64,000 bases of DNA from Streptomyces sp. NBC_00464 (GTDB lineage Bacteria; Actinomycetota; Actinomycetes; Streptomycetales; Streptomycetaceae). The position numbers were made by a program, and so were the translations under genes. The notes beneath the pieces were generated by a model that made no database searches, was not told the origin of the DNA, and saw only the letters and a list, made by a program, of their open reading frames with translations. Below, in pieces: positions 37,683-46,760 of the stretch (the first letter of the stretch is position 1; every line of letters begins with the position of its first letter). The DNA is taken from assembly GCF_036013915.1 (NCBI RefSeq), contig NZ_CP107899.1:6076001-6140000 (forward strand). Reading direction: 5' to 3'.

Positions 37683-38864
37683 ATGGCTGAGGCTCAGAAC
37701 ATTCCGGCCGGTTCGACGACCGCCGGCTCCATCGCGGTGGCCGCCGAGTCGACCGTCGCCACGCGCATGAGCGCCCCCCCGTCCTTCGACGTCGCGGACT
37801 TCCCGGTCCCGCACGGTCGCGAGGAGGAGTGGCGGTTCACGCCGCTGGAGCGGCTGCGCGGACTGCACGACGGCACGGCCGTTGCCACCGGCAGCGGTGT
37901 GAAGGTCGCCATCGAGGCTCCTGCGGGTGTCACGGTCGAGACCGTCGGCCGCGACGACGCCCGCCTGGGCAAGGCCGGCACGCCGGTGGACCGGGTCGCC
38001 GCGCAGGCGTACTCGTCCTTCGAGCAGGCCTCCGTCGTCACCGTCGCCAAGGAAGCCGTGCTCACCGAGCCGATCCGGATCGCCGTGCACGGTGAGGGCG
38101 GCGTCGCCTACGGCCACCAGGTCATCGAGCTGGGCGCCTTCGCCGAGGCCGTCGTCGTCATCGACCACACCGGTGACACCGTGCTCGCCGCCAACGTCGA
38201 CTACGTCCTGGGCGACGGTGCGAAGCTGACCGTCGTCTCCGTCCAGGACTGGGACGAGCAGGCCGTCCACGTCGGCCAGCACAACGCGCTGGTCGGCCGC
38301 GACGCCTCCTTCAAGTCCATCGTCGTCACCTTCGGCGGCGACCTCGTCCGTCTTCACCCGCGGATCGCCTATGCGGGCCCCGGCGGCGAGGCGGAGCTCT
38401 TCGGTCTGTACTTCACCGACAAGGGCCAGCACCAGGAGCACCGCCTCCTGGTCGACCACAACGCCCCGCACTGCAAGTCCAACGTGGCCTACAAGGGCGC
38501 GCTGCAGGGCGACGGCGCCCACGCCGTGTGGATCGGTGACGTCCTCATCCAGGCGAGCGCCGAGGGAACCGACACCTACGAGATGAACCGCAACCTCGTC
38601 CTCACGGACGGTGCGCGGGTCGACTCGGTGCCGAACCTGGAGATCGAGACCGGCGAGATCGTCGGCGCCGGCCACGCCTCCGCGACCGGCCGCTTCGACG
38701 ACGAGCAGCTCTTCTACCTCCAGTCGCGCGGCATTCCGGCCGAGGAGGCCCGCCGCCTCGTCGTGCGCGGCTTCTTCGCCGAGCTGGTCCAGCAGATCGG
38801 CCTGCCGGACGTCGAAGCCCGTCTCCTCGACAAGATCGAGACCGAGCTGAAGGCGTCGGTCTGA
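37683..38864 (+). CDS. sufD: Fe-S cluster assembly protein SufD
   Basis: The 393-residue SufB paralogue forms the SufBC2D heterocomplex. It has the N-terminal REEEWRFTPLERLRG, beta-helix repeats, DHNAPHCKSNVAYKGALQG (as NAPHCKSNVAYKG) and the C-terminal LFYLQSRGIPAEEARRLVVRGF (as LQSRGIPAEEARRLVV). It is 62 bp after sufB, and its stop overlaps the Rieske gene by one base (TGATG). Confidence 0.96.
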   Translation: MAEAQNIPAGSTTAGSIAVAAESTVATRMSAPPSFDVADFPVPHGREEEWRFTPLERLRGLHDGTAVATGSGVKVAIEAPAGVTVETVGRDDARLGKAGTPVDRVAAQAYSSFEQASVVTVAKEAVLTEPIRIAVHGEGGVAYGHQVIELGAFAEAVVVIDHTGDTVLAANVDYVLGDGAKLTVVSVQDWDEQAVHVGQHNALVGRDASFKSIVVTFGGDLVRLHPRIAYAGPGGEAELFGLYFTDKGQHQEHRLLVDHNAPHCKSNVAYKGALQGDGAHAVWIGDVLIQASAEGTDTYEMNRNLVLTDGARVDSVPNLEIETGEIVGAGHASATGRFDDEQLFYLQSRGIPAEEARRLVVRGFFAELVQQIGLPDVEARLLDKIETELKASV

Positions 38865-39181
38865 TGACCTTCGTCAAAGCGTGCGCGCTGAGCGAGCTGG
38901 AGGACGACACCCCCAAGCGGGTGGAGCTCGACGGCACGCCGGTGTCCGTCGTCCGCACCGAGGGCGAGGTGTTCGCGATCAACGACATCTGCTCGCACGC
39001 GAACGTCTCACTGTCCGAGGGTGAGGTCGAGGACTGCATGATCGAGTGCTGGCTGCACGGATCGAGCTTCGACCTCCGCACCGGCAAGCCGTCCGGCCTT
39101 CCCGCGACGCGCCCCGTCCCCGTATACCCCGTCAAGATCCAAGGGGACGATGTGCTCGTCTCCGTCACCCAGGAGTCCTGA
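38864..39181 (+). CDS. Rieske-type ferredoxin of the suf operon
   Basis: The 105-residue soluble protein has Rieske ligand boxes CSHANVSL and CWLHGSSFDL and resembles small ferredoxin components of non-heme iron oxygenases. Its place between sufD and sufC is typical of actinobacterial suf operons. It may deliver electrons for cluster building or sulfane-sulfur reduction; this is inferred from context. Confidence 0.9.
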   Translation: MTFVKACALSELEDDTPKRVELDGTPVSVVRTEGEVFAINDICSHANVSLSEGEVEDCMIECWLHGSSFDLRTGKPSGLPATRPVPVYPVKIQGDDVLVSVTQES

Positions 39182-39188
39182 GTCACCC

Positions 39189-39953
39189 ATGGCAACGCTT
39201 GAAATCCGCGACCTGCACGTCACCGTCGAGGCCGACAACGCCACGAAGGAGATCCTCAAGGGCGTCGACCTGACCGTGAAGCAGGGCGAGACCCACGCCA
39301 TCATGGGCCCCAACGGGTCCGGCAAGTCCACCCTCGCGTACTCGCTGGCGGGCCACCCCAAGTACACGATCACCAGCGGCACGGTGACCCTGGACGGCGA
39401 GAACGTCCTGGACATGACCGTCGACGAGCGCGCCCGCGCCGGCCTGTTCCTCGCCATGCAGTACCCGGTCGAGATCCCCGGTGTCTCGGTCTCCAACTTC
39501 CTGCGTACCTCCGCCACCGCCGTCCGCGGCGAGGCACCCAAGCTGCGTACCTGGGTGAAGGAGGTCAAGGAGACGATGGCCGGTCTCCAGATGGACCCGG
39601 CGTTCGCCGAGCGCAACGTCAACGAGGGCTTCTCCGGCGGTGAGAAGAAGCGCCACGAGATCCTTCAGCTGGAGCTCCTCAAGCCGAAGATCGCGATCCT
39701 CGACGAGACCGACTCCGGCCTGGACGTCGACGCGCTGAAGACCGTCTCCGAAGGAGTCAACCGGGTCCGCGAGTCCGGCGAGGTCGGCACCCTGCTGATC
39801 ACGCACTACACGCGGATCCTCCGCTACATCAAGCCCGACTTCGTGCACGTCTTCGCCAACGGCCGGATCGCCGAGTCCGGCGGCGCCGAGCTCGCGGACA
39901 AGCTGGAGGACGAGGGCTACGAGGCCTACACGAAGGGTGGCGCTTCCGCGTGA
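39189..39953 (+). CDS. sufC: Fe-S assembly ATPase SufC
   Basis: The 254-residue ABC-type ATPase drives SufB-SufD rearrangement. Walker A is MGPNGSGKSTLAY. The signature is FSGGEKKRHEILQ, and Walker B is IAILDETDSGLDVDALK, both in the SufC-specific form. The ATG at 39189 is chosen by similarity; the sufS GTG overlaps its stop. Confidence 0.97.
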   Translation: MATLEIRDLHVTVEADNATKEILKGVDLTVKQGETHAIMGPNGSGKSTLAYSLAGHPKYTITSGTVTLDGENVLDMTVDERARAGLFLAMQYPVEIPGVSVSNFLRTSATAVRGEAPKLRTWVKEVKETMAGLQMDPAFAERNVNEGFSGGEKKRHEILQLELLKPKIAILDETDSGLDVDALKTVSEGVNRVRESGEVGTLLITHYTRILRYIKPDFVHVFANGRIAESGGAELADKLEDEGYEAYTKGGASA

Positions 39954-41218
39954 CTGATGCCCGACAGGGGCTCTCCGGCCTCCTCGACACCGAGGCGATC
40001 CGCAAGGACTTCCCGATCCTGGACCGCACGGTCCACGACGGCAAGAAGATCGTGTACCTGGACAGCGCGGCGACCTCGCAGAAGCCGCGCCAGGTGCTCG
40101 ATGCCCTCAACGAGTACTACGAGCGGCACAACGCCAATGTGCACCGCGGCGTGTACACGATCGCGGAGGAGGCCACGGCGCTGTACGAGGGCGCCCGTGA
40201 CAAGGTCGCCGCGTTCATCAACGCGCCCAGCCGCAACGAGGTGATCTTCACCAAGAACGCCTCGGAGTCGCTCAACCTCGTGGCCAACATGCTCGGCTGG
40301 GCCGACGAGCCCTATCGGGTCGACCACGAGACCGAGATCGTCACCACGGAGATGGAGCACCACTCCAACATCGTGCCGTGGCAGCTGCTCTCGCAGCGCA
40401 CCGGCGCGAAGCTGAAGTGGTTCGGCATCACCGACGACGGCCGGCTCGACCTGTCCAACATCAACGAGATCATCACCGAGAAGACGAAGATCGTCTCCTT
40501 CACGCTGGTCTCGAACATCATGGGCACGATCAACCCGGTCGAGCAGATCGTCCGGCGCGCCCAGGAAGTCGGCGCACTGGTCTGCATCGACGCCTCGCAG
40601 GCGGCCCCGCACATGGTGCTCGACGTGCAGGCGCTGCAGGCCGACTTCGTGGCCTTCACCGGCCACAAGATGGTCGGTCCGACCGGCATCGGCGTGCTCT
40701 GGGGACGGCAGGAGCTCCTGGAGGACCTGCCGCCGTTCCTCGGTGGCGGCGAGATGATCGAGACCGTGTCGATGCACTCGTCGACGTACGCTCCGGCGCC
40801 GCACAAGTTCGAGGCCGGTACGCCTCCGATCGCGCAGGCCGTGGGCCTCGGCGCGGCCGTGGACTACCTCTCGGCGATCGGCATGGAGAACATCCACCGC
40901 CATGAGCAGGCCATCACCGAGTACGCGGTGAAGCGCCTGCTGGAGGTCCCGGATCTCAGGATCATCGGTCCGGCCACCGCGGAGGACCGCGGCGCCACGA
41001 TCTCCTTCACGCTCGGCGACATCCACCCGCACGACGTGGGTCAGGTGCTCGACGAGGAGGGCATCGCGGTCCGGGTCGGACACCACTGCGCACGGCCGGT
41101 CTGCCTGCGGTACGGAATTCCTGCGACGACGCGAGCGTCGTTCTATCTGTACTCCACGCCCGCCGAGGTCGACGCCCTGGTGGACGGTCTGAACCACGTC
41201 CGGAACTTTTTCGGTTAG
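39950..41218 (+). CDS. sufS: Cysteine desulfurase SufS
   Basis: This PLP enzyme of 422 residues frees sulfur from cysteine as an enzyme persulfide for SufU. The PLP Lys is in AFTGHKMVGPTGIGVLWG and the catalytic Cys is in VGHHCARPVCLRYG. N-terminal YLDSAATSQKP is the family's start region. It overlaps sufC (GTGA). Confidence 0.97.
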   Translation: MTDARQGLSGLLDTEAIRKDFPILDRTVHDGKKIVYLDSAATSQKPRQVLDALNEYYERHNANVHRGVYTIAEEATALYEGARDKVAAFINAPSRNEVIFTKNASESLNLVANMLGWADEPYRVDHETEIVTTEMEHHSNIVPWQLLSQRTGAKLKWFGITDDGRLDLSNINEIITEKTKIVSFTLVSNIMGTINPVEQIVRRAQEVGALVCIDASQAAPHMVLDVQALQADFVAFTGHKMVGPTGIGVLWGRQELLEDLPPFLGGGEMIETVSMHSSTYAPAPHKFEAGTPPIAQAVGLGAAVDYLSAIGMENIHRHEQAITEYAVKRLLEVPDLRIIGPATAEDRGATISFTLGDIHPHDVGQVLDEEGIAVRVGHHCARPVCLRYGIPATTRASFYLYSTPAEVDALVDGLNHVRNFFG

Positions 41219-41239
41219 ACAGCGGCTGAGGGTTGACTG

Positions 41240-41695
41240 GTGAAGCTTGATTCCATGTACCAGGAAGTGATCCTGGACCACTACAAGCACCCCCACGGGC
41301 GCGGCCTGCGGGACGGCGACGCAGAGGTGCACCACGTCAATCCGACGTGCGGTGACGAGATCACGTTGCGGGTGCGCTACGACGGCGAGACGATCGCCGA
41401 TGTGAGTTACGAGGGCCAGGGCTGCTCCATCAGCCAGGCCAGTGCCTCCGTGCTGAACGAACTGCTGGTCGGCAAGGAACTGGGCGAGGCGCAGAAGATC
41501 CAGGCCGCGTTCCTGGAGCTGATGCAGTCCAAGGGACAGCTGGAGCCGGACGATGCGATGGAGGAGGTGCTGGAGGACGCGGTCGCGTTCGCCGGTGTCT
41601 CCAAGTACCCGGCCCGGGTCAAGTGCGCGCTGCTGAGCTGGATGGCGTGGAAGGACGCGACGGCGAAGGCGCTGTCCGAAGGGAAGACGGCATGA
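41240..41695 (+). CDS. sufU: Zinc-dependent sulfurtransferase SufU
   Basis: The 151-residue IscU-like protein accepts sulfur from SufS in Gram-positive bacteria. Zinc/sulfur ligands are visible as NPTCGDE, GQGCSIS and VKCALLSW. The SufU-specific insertion lies between the second and third Cys. Start is a GTG 21 bp after sufS. The stop overlaps the next gene (ATGA). Confidence 0.96.
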   Translation: MKLDSMYQEVILDHYKHPHGRGLRDGDAEVHHVNPTCGDEITLRVRYDGETIADVSYEGQGCSISQASASVLNELLVGKELGEAQKIQAAFLELMQSKGQLEPDDAMEEVLEDAVAFAGVSKYPARVKCALLSWMAWKDATAKALSEGKTA

Positions 41696-42030
41696 GCGAC
41701 AACGAAACTCTCACCACGAAGCCGGCCTCCGAGGAGGAGGTCCGCGAGGCGCTGTACGACGTCGTCGACCCCGAGCTGGGCATCGACGTCGTCAACCTGG
41801 GCCTGATCTACGGCATCCACATCGACGACGCCAACATCGCGACCCTCGATATGACCCTGACGTCCGCGGCCTGCCCGCTGACCGATGTCATCGAGGACCA
41901 GGCGAAGTCCGCCACCGACGGCATCGTCAACGAGCTCCGGATCAACTGGGTCTGGATGCCGCCGTGGGGCCCGGACAAGATCACCGACGACGGCCGCGAG
42001 CAGCTGCGCGCGCTGGGCTTCAACGTCTGA
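41692..42030 (+). CDS. sufT: SufT/MIP18-family (DUF59) metal-sulfur cluster assembly factor
   Basis: The 112-residue protein has the DUF59 features VREALYDVVDPELGIDVVNL and MTLTSAACPLTDVI with the conserved Cys, and WMPPWGPDKITDDGR. This family helps mature Fe-S proteins at the late transfer stage. It is the last suf gene, followed by a terminator. Confidence 0.93.
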   Translation: MSDNETLTTKPASEEEVREALYDVVDPELGIDVVNLGLIYGIHIDDANIATLDMTLTSAACPLTDVIEDQAKSATDGIVNELRINWVWMPPWGPDKITDDGREQLRALGFNV

Positions 42031-42049
42031 GTGCTTCCGTACGCGTGTG

Positions 42050-42083
42050 ATCGGCCCCCGGTGCGAGCCTGCCGGGGGCCGAT
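42050..42083. terminator. Bidirectional terminator between suf operon and the hydrolase module
   Basis: ATCGGCCCCCGG (42050-42061) pairs perfectly with CCGGGGGCCGAT (42072-42083) around a 10-nt loop. It serves both convergent operons. Confidence 0.8.
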
Positions 42084-42110
42084 CGGCGTTTTGGTCACGC
42101 TGCCGGCGGG

Positions 42111-42635
42111 CTATCCCTTCGAAGCCGTCGGGGTGACCGGCGACCGGTAACAGCGCGATTGGACGGTGACCTCCAGCATGGGCGGGGACTTTTCGGCCTT
42201 GACCTCTTTGTGCAGTCTTACGTCGACCATGACTTCACGCCCCTTGGACTCCGCGACGATCTGCGGACTGTTGCCGATAGTGCCGTCCTTGCCGTCCTTC
42301 GTGATCGTCCAGCCGTCCTTCGGGAGTTCGACCCGCAGGCGGTTCATGCCTTTTTGCAGCTCGGCGAAGGGTGCCTTGTAGAGGCTCCAGGGGTGAATTG
42401 CGTAGTAGGGCTCTTCCTGGTAATAGTCGTCCGAGCAGGGCGTCGTCATCGCCCCCGGCTCCGTGGTCGTCCCCTTGATGTCGATCAGCTCGAGAATCCT
42501 GCTGGATGCCCTCTCGACGTCCGCTTTCACGGTGTCCTTGTCCCGTGTCTCCACCGCCTCCTCCTTTCCTGAACACGCCACCGTCAGCGCGCATACCGCG
42601 ATACTGAATACCAGTGCAGAAAATCGCCTATTCAA
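42111..42635 (-). CDS. Small lipoprotein, third gene of the hydrolase module
   Basis: The 174-residue protein has a signal peptide with lipobox LTVACSG (Cys21) and a mature alpha/beta domain of unknown family. It begins 8 bp inside the end of the hydrolase gene, so it is translationally coupled to it. A membrane-anchored partner, inhibitor or immunity protein would fit the position, but no sequence motif proves this. Confidence 0.78.
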   Translation of the reverse strand: MNRRFSALVFSIAVCALTVACSGKEEAVETRDKDTVKADVERASSRILELIDIKGTTTEPGAMTTPCSDDYYQEEPYYAIHPWSLYKAPFAELQKGMNRLRVELPKDGWTITKDGKDGTIGNSPQIVAESKGREVMVDVRLHKEVKAEKSPPMLEVTVQSRCYRSPVTPTASKG

Positions 42636-44427
42636 GTTTCACCTTGCTGTATGCGCCAGCGATCACGGCTGCCTGATTGAGTAGGCTGAGAGAGCCCTCG
42701 TCGTAGAATCCGGTGTGTCCGCCGGAGTCGCTTGCCATGACCTTCCCGCCGAAGGATTCGTCGGTGGGAATGACCCCGTTCTCACCGAGTCCCATCGCTC
42801 GGCCCCCCTGCCGGACCAGCTGGTCGTCCCAGGAGTCGGCGCCCATGGCCCATACATGGTCACCTCTGACGCCCAGGTCCGCAGCATGATCGGCCTGGAC
42901 ACCGGGACTGCCCGCGAAGACGTAGTCGTCGGTGGTCTTGGCGTCGTCCCAGCTTCCCGACTGCGCCGAGACGCCGACGACCGTGCTTCCGTAGCTGTGC
43001 CCGACGACAGTCGTGTGTGAGCGAGTGCCGTCGTCGGCCTGCTGCGCGACCCTGTTCCCCTCCAGGAAGTCGTGGAGCCGCGGTCCCCCCTCTTCCGCGT
43101 ACTCCCCGCGCGTTGCCTGGGGAACGACGTTGTCCGGCGCGTTGTAGTCGAGCCACATGATGGTGGAGACGTTCTGGCCGGGGGCAAGGCGCTGACTTGC
43201 GTTCCAGAGTCCTTCGGCACGACCGAGGTCCCCACGGACGGATTCCAGTCCCGCTTTCGTACCGGGGACCCAGACGCCTACGTGATCAGCTGTGTCCGGA
43301 TTCCCGTTGGCGAGAATGACCTTTCCGTTCCCGAGGCCGGTGGGATCGAAGCCGAGCAGGTACGCCTCGGGAAGCCCGCGCTGCCCCGTACGGTCGAAGC
43401 GGTCCTGGATGGCCTGCGATCCCTTCAGCACGCCCTCGATCCTGGCCTTCTTGTCCGCGTATTTGTCGTGCCACTGCTGCCACTGCGGGGTGATGACGAC
43501 AGCGGGGTAGTTGCCGTTGGTATTGGGGGCGTACTTGGCCGGCTCCTTCGGAATGGCATTCAGATCCAGCTGGTATCTCGCCGTCGTCTCGGCCAGAACC
43601 ATTCTGTTCGCGTCGTCGCGAACGTCGGACGGGAGCCCGTTCATCGACCCGATGGCGTTCGGATGGACGGCCAGATAGTCGGCCCGCTGCTCCGGGGTGA
43701 GGTTCTTCCACCACTCCGCGCTCTCCTCGGGGGTGGCTTCCTTCGGCGGGGGTTTGATGCTGTCCAGGTAGGGGTCGGCGGCCTTGAGTACCCCGCCCCG
43801 GTCGGACCTCACGTCCACCCGGTCCCGGTTCGAGACCACGAGGTCGTCGTCGGCTCGGAGAGCGCGGAGCTTCGGTGCCCACTTCGCGTCCGCGTCGGTG
43901 GCTTCCTGTAAGGCGTCCGCTATCCGGTCGGCATAGGCGATGGCCGCGCCGTAGTAGGGGTTCGGGTGGATGCTCGCCGCTTGGCGGTCCAGGGCGTCGG
44001 ACGTCGGACTGCCCCCGGTGCTACCGGTCACGGTGCCGCCCGCAGCGTCCTTCTCCTCGCCCGGCTTCCTGCCTGCCGGGAAGCCGACCGAACCGTCTGC
44101 GTGCACGGTGCAGTGGTCCGCCTGCGCGTCCTCGATCGCCGCTTCCAGCTTCCTTTTGGCCACAGCCATTTCGAACGCGAAACCGTTCAGCGCGGTGGTC
44201 ACCAGCCCGCACTCGGTCTGTATGTACTGGAAGTTCTTCGACAGTGCGGCCAGCTCCCGAAGGGCGGCATCCGCAGTCGCGCCTGCAAGCTGGTTACGTA
44301 TCCCCGCGGCGATCCGGTTGTCGACGGTGTCCTTGGCCGCATTGGCCATCTGATCCGTCGCCCGGTACGCGTCCGCGGCATTCTCGAACTCCGACGGCTT
44401 GAGCGCTTTCAGCGTCGCAAGATCCAT
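42628..44427 (-). CDS. DUF1023-type alpha/beta hydrolase with helical N-terminus
   Basis: The 599-residue protein has an N-terminal helical region (residues 1-115, MDLATLKALKPSEFENAADA) resembling the partner-binding domains of ESX/WXG-type substrates. After a linker comes an alpha/beta hydrolase fold: nucleophile elbow TVVGHSYGSTV (Ser near 470), FAGSPGVQADH, and a His near the end in SDSGGHTGFYD. No signal peptide. Codon 173 is TTA (43909-43911), so full translation should need the bldA tRNA. Lipase/esterase or toxin activity is possible; the substrate is unknown. Confidence 0.8.
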   Translation of the reverse strand: MDLATLKALKPSEFENAADAYRATDQMANAAKDTVDNRIAAGIRNQLAGATADAALRELAALSKNFQYIQTECGLVTTALNGFAFEMAVAKRKLEAAIEDAQADHCTVHADGSVGFPAGRKPGEEKDAAGGTVTGSTGGSPTSDALDRQAASIHPNPYYGAAIAYADRIADALQEATDADAKWAPKLRALRADDDLVVSNRDRVDVRSDRGGVLKAADPYLDSIKPPPKEATPEESAEWWKNLTPEQRADYLAVHPNAIGSMNGLPSDVRDDANRMVLAETTARYQLDLNAIPKEPAKYAPNTNGNYPAVVITPQWQQWHDKYADKKARIEGVLKGSQAIQDRFDRTGQRGLPEAYLLGFDPTGLGNGKVILANGNPDTADHVGVWVPGTKAGLESVRGDLGRAEGLWNASQRLAPGQNVSTIMWLDYNAPDNVVPQATRGEYAEEGGPRLHDFLEGNRVAQQADDGTRSHTTVVGHSYGSTVVGVSAQSGSWDDAKTTDDYVFAGSPGVQADHAADLGVRGDHVWAMGADSWDDQLVRQGGRAMGLGENGVIPTDESFGGKVMASDSGGHTGFYDEGSLSLLNQAAVIAGAYSKVKLE

Positions 44428-44436
44428 GCGCCCGGA

Positions 44437-44898
44437 TCACTTCCCGTTCGGCCGGCCGCCGACGGCCTGGGTGTCCGTGTACCTGCCCTTGAGTGCGTCC
44501 AGCTCGGTCTTCAGGGACTCATCCGTCTTCGACAGGTCATGTTCTGAAGATGCGAGAAGCGCTCCCAGGGACGTGCATCGCTTGCGCACATTGCCTAAGT
44601 ACTGGTTCCAGGAGGTGTACAGCTCCTGCTGTGCTGCCGCGCTCCGGCAGCCGGCTGTGTCGTCCAGCCCCGCCTGCCCGTCCTCAAGTTTCGTCAGCGC
44701 GGAACCGATCGGCACAGCAAGGCCCTTGGTGCCGTTGCCCGCCTGGGCCCATGCCCTCTTGCTCGACTTCAGGTCCGCCGACGTGTTGGCCCCGGGTGTA
44801 CCGCCCCCGGAATCGGCCTGATAATGGTTCAACTGCATGTGCGTTGACGATGTTGCCGCTCCGGCCCTGAGCTGCTCCCACTCGTCCCGAGTCGTCAC
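44437..44898 (-). CDS. Helical WXG/ESX-like small protein, first gene of the hydrolase module
   Basis: The 153-residue, largely alpha-helical protein starts MTTRDEWEQLRAGAAT. It has a helical hairpin-like arrangement and a W-N-Q turn (TSWNQYLGN), but not a canonical WXG. Codon 101 is TTA (44596-44598). It lies 9 bp upstream of the hydrolase gene. It resembles the small partners that precede DUF1023 hydrolases in Streptomyces. It may pair with the N-terminal helical domain of the hydrolase. Confidence 0.7.
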   Translation of the reverse strand: MTTRDEWEQLRAGAATSSTHMQLNHYQADSGGGTPGANTSADLKSSKRAWAQAGNGTKGLAVPIGSALTKLEDGQAGLDDTAGCRSAAAQQELYTSWNQYLGNVRKRCTSLGALLASSEHDLSKTDESLKTELDALKGRYTDTQAVGGRPNGK

Positions 44899-45239
44899 TG
44901 CGTCCTCCCCGCGTCCCCGTGTCCCCTTGTCTCTTGGGCCCGTCCCGAACCGGGATGCCCAACAGGCGCCAGCATTCCCGGATGGACGAGCGCAATCAAA
45001 CGCGTGTGCTGGTTTACGCCAGCCGGGCCGGTGCCCCGGACGTCGTCCATGGCGTGATCCTTGAGGATTTTCCCGAAGTGTGGGGCCCTGTCCGCCCTGT
45101 CCGTACCGCGCCGGCCGAGGACGTCTCCGAACCCCTCTGCCGTTCGCCGTTGTTCGTCCGCCGTACCCCCGCCGTCCGCCCGCCGGTGGCGCGAGAATCG
45201 GAACCTACTCCTCGACACCACGCCGACGAGAGGCACACC
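44899..45239. other. Divergent intergenic region (341 bp)
   Basis: It separates the leftward hydrolase module from the rightward secreted protein. I see no good RNA gene, strong hairpin or clear -10/-35 pair. In-frame sequence upstream of the 45240 start lacks coding bias. Confidence 0.5.
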
Positions 45240-46634
45240 GTGCTGGATCAGCTTGTCCTCCCTCACCGCCGGACCGTCGCCGCCGCAGGAGGTGCGCTGG
45301 TACTGGCCGCCCTGGGCCTCGGCGCACCCGCGCAGGCCGCGAGCTACGGAACGCCGACGATCACCCTGTCGGCGGGCTATCTCTCCGGCGCCGTCGGCGC
45401 GACTGCCGACCCCGTGGTGACGGTCACCGTCGGGCAGAGCGGAGCCGATGTGTCGGCGCTCGGCGTGGCGGCGTCCGCCAGCTCCAAGTCGTCCGTCGCC
45501 GCGACCGGCGATGTGACGGTGACCGGTACGGGCGCCACCCGGCAGCTCCGGGTCGCCGCCCGCGCCCGCGGCTACACCGATCTCACCATCAAGGTCACCG
45601 GACTCGGCGGCAAGACCACCACCAAGTCGCTGCACTTCGCGGCCTCCGCCGCTGTGCAGAACGCGGCCGACACCCGCTACCTCACCGGCTCCTCCGATGC
45701 CTCGGCCGCCGTCGACGCCGGGGACGGCTATGTGCTGGTCGCCGACGACGAGTCCAACACTCTGCGCCTCTACGATGGTTCCGCCTCCGGCGCGCCCGTA
45801 CGGACGTGGGACGTGGCCTCCAAGCTCGGCGTCTCCAAGGAGATCGACATCGAGGGCGCGGCCCGGGTAGGGAACACCGTCTACTGGACGGGCTCGCTGG
45901 GCAACAACAAGGACGGCGAGTACAAGGCGGACCGCAACACCGTCTTCACGACCACGGTGAGCGGCTCCGGCGCCGCGACCCAGCTGACCGTCGGCGGCTC
46001 GTACAAGAAGCTCCGGGACGACCTCGTCGCCTGGGACGAGACGAACGGCAACCGCTACGGCTTTGCCGCGGGGACCGCAGACGGCGAAGCGCCCAAGCAG
46101 ATCGACGGGTTCAACATCGAGGGCCTGGAGTTCGCACCCGGCTCGACGACCACCGCCTACCTCGGCTTCCGGGCCCCGCTCGTCCCGCCGAAGGAGGGTG
46201 GCAAGGCCCTGATCGTGCCCGTCACCAACTTCGACAAGGTGGCCGGTTCCGGAGCGAAGGCGGTCATCGGCACCCCGATCGAGCTGGACCTCGGCGGCCT
46301 CAGCATCCGTGACATCCGCAAGAACTCCGCCGACCAGTACCTGATCGTGGCCGGTTCCTGGGCGGCGGACGACAACTCCGACCCGTACGCCCTCTACTCC
46401 TGGGACGGAATCGCGGGCCACGCACCGGTCAAGCGCCTGGACCTGCCGACCACCGACCCGGGCGGCTGGGAGGCCGTCGTCGCCGTCCCCGACCTGAACA
46501 CGACCGGCGCACGCGCCCGGCTGATCACGGACGCGGGCTCGGCCGATCTGTACGGGGACGGTACGGAGGCCAAGGACCTCGACCACGACGAGTGGAAGAA
46601 GTCGCGCGCCGCCTGGTTCACCGTCAACGGCTGA
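45240..46634 (+). CDS. Secreted beta-propeller-like protein (DUF3616-like)
   Basis: The 464-residue product starts at a GTG after GAGAGG. The signal sequence has HRRTVAAAGGALVLAALGLG and AQA cleavage-like site near residue 33; the Arg pair may indicate Tat. After a beta-rich Ig-like stretch, repeated segments such as GDGYVLVADDESNTLRLYD and FNIEGLEFAPGSTTTAYLGF suggest a propeller. Acid-rich loops may bind a metal. Enzyme activity is unknown. Confidence 0.7.
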   Translation: MLDQLVLPHRRTVAAAGGALVLAALGLGAPAQAASYGTPTITLSAGYLSGAVGATADPVVTVTVGQSGADVSALGVAASASSKSSVAATGDVTVTGTGATRQLRVAARARGYTDLTIKVTGLGGKTTTKSLHFAASAAVQNAADTRYLTGSSDASAAVDAGDGYVLVADDESNTLRLYDGSASGAPVRTWDVASKLGVSKEIDIEGAARVGNTVYWTGSLGNNKDGEYKADRNTVFTTTVSGSGAATQLTVGGSYKKLRDDLVAWDETNGNRYGFAAGTADGEAPKQIDGFNIEGLEFAPGSTTTAYLGFRAPLVPPKEGGKALIVPVTNFDKVAGSGAKAVIGTPIELDLGGLSIRDIRKNSADQYLIVAGSWAADDNSDPYALYSWDGIAGHAPVKRLDLPTTDPGGWEAVVAVPDLNTTGARARLITDAGSADLYGDGTEAKDLDHDEWKKSRAAWFTVNG

Positions 46635-46760
46635 CCGGGAGCCGGACCCCACGGGTTCGCCCGCAGGCGTCCGGGCCGACGGGTTCGGCATCGTCCGCCC
46701 CGTCCGCAGTAGGATGCGCTCCACGAACCGGCCGTACGGGGGAGGGGTGGGAGACCCAAG

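Noticed and set aside
44919..45239. An upstream extension of the secreted beta-propeller gene.
   Set aside because: It would bury the signal peptide inside the protein; the GTG at 45240 gives a normal export signal.
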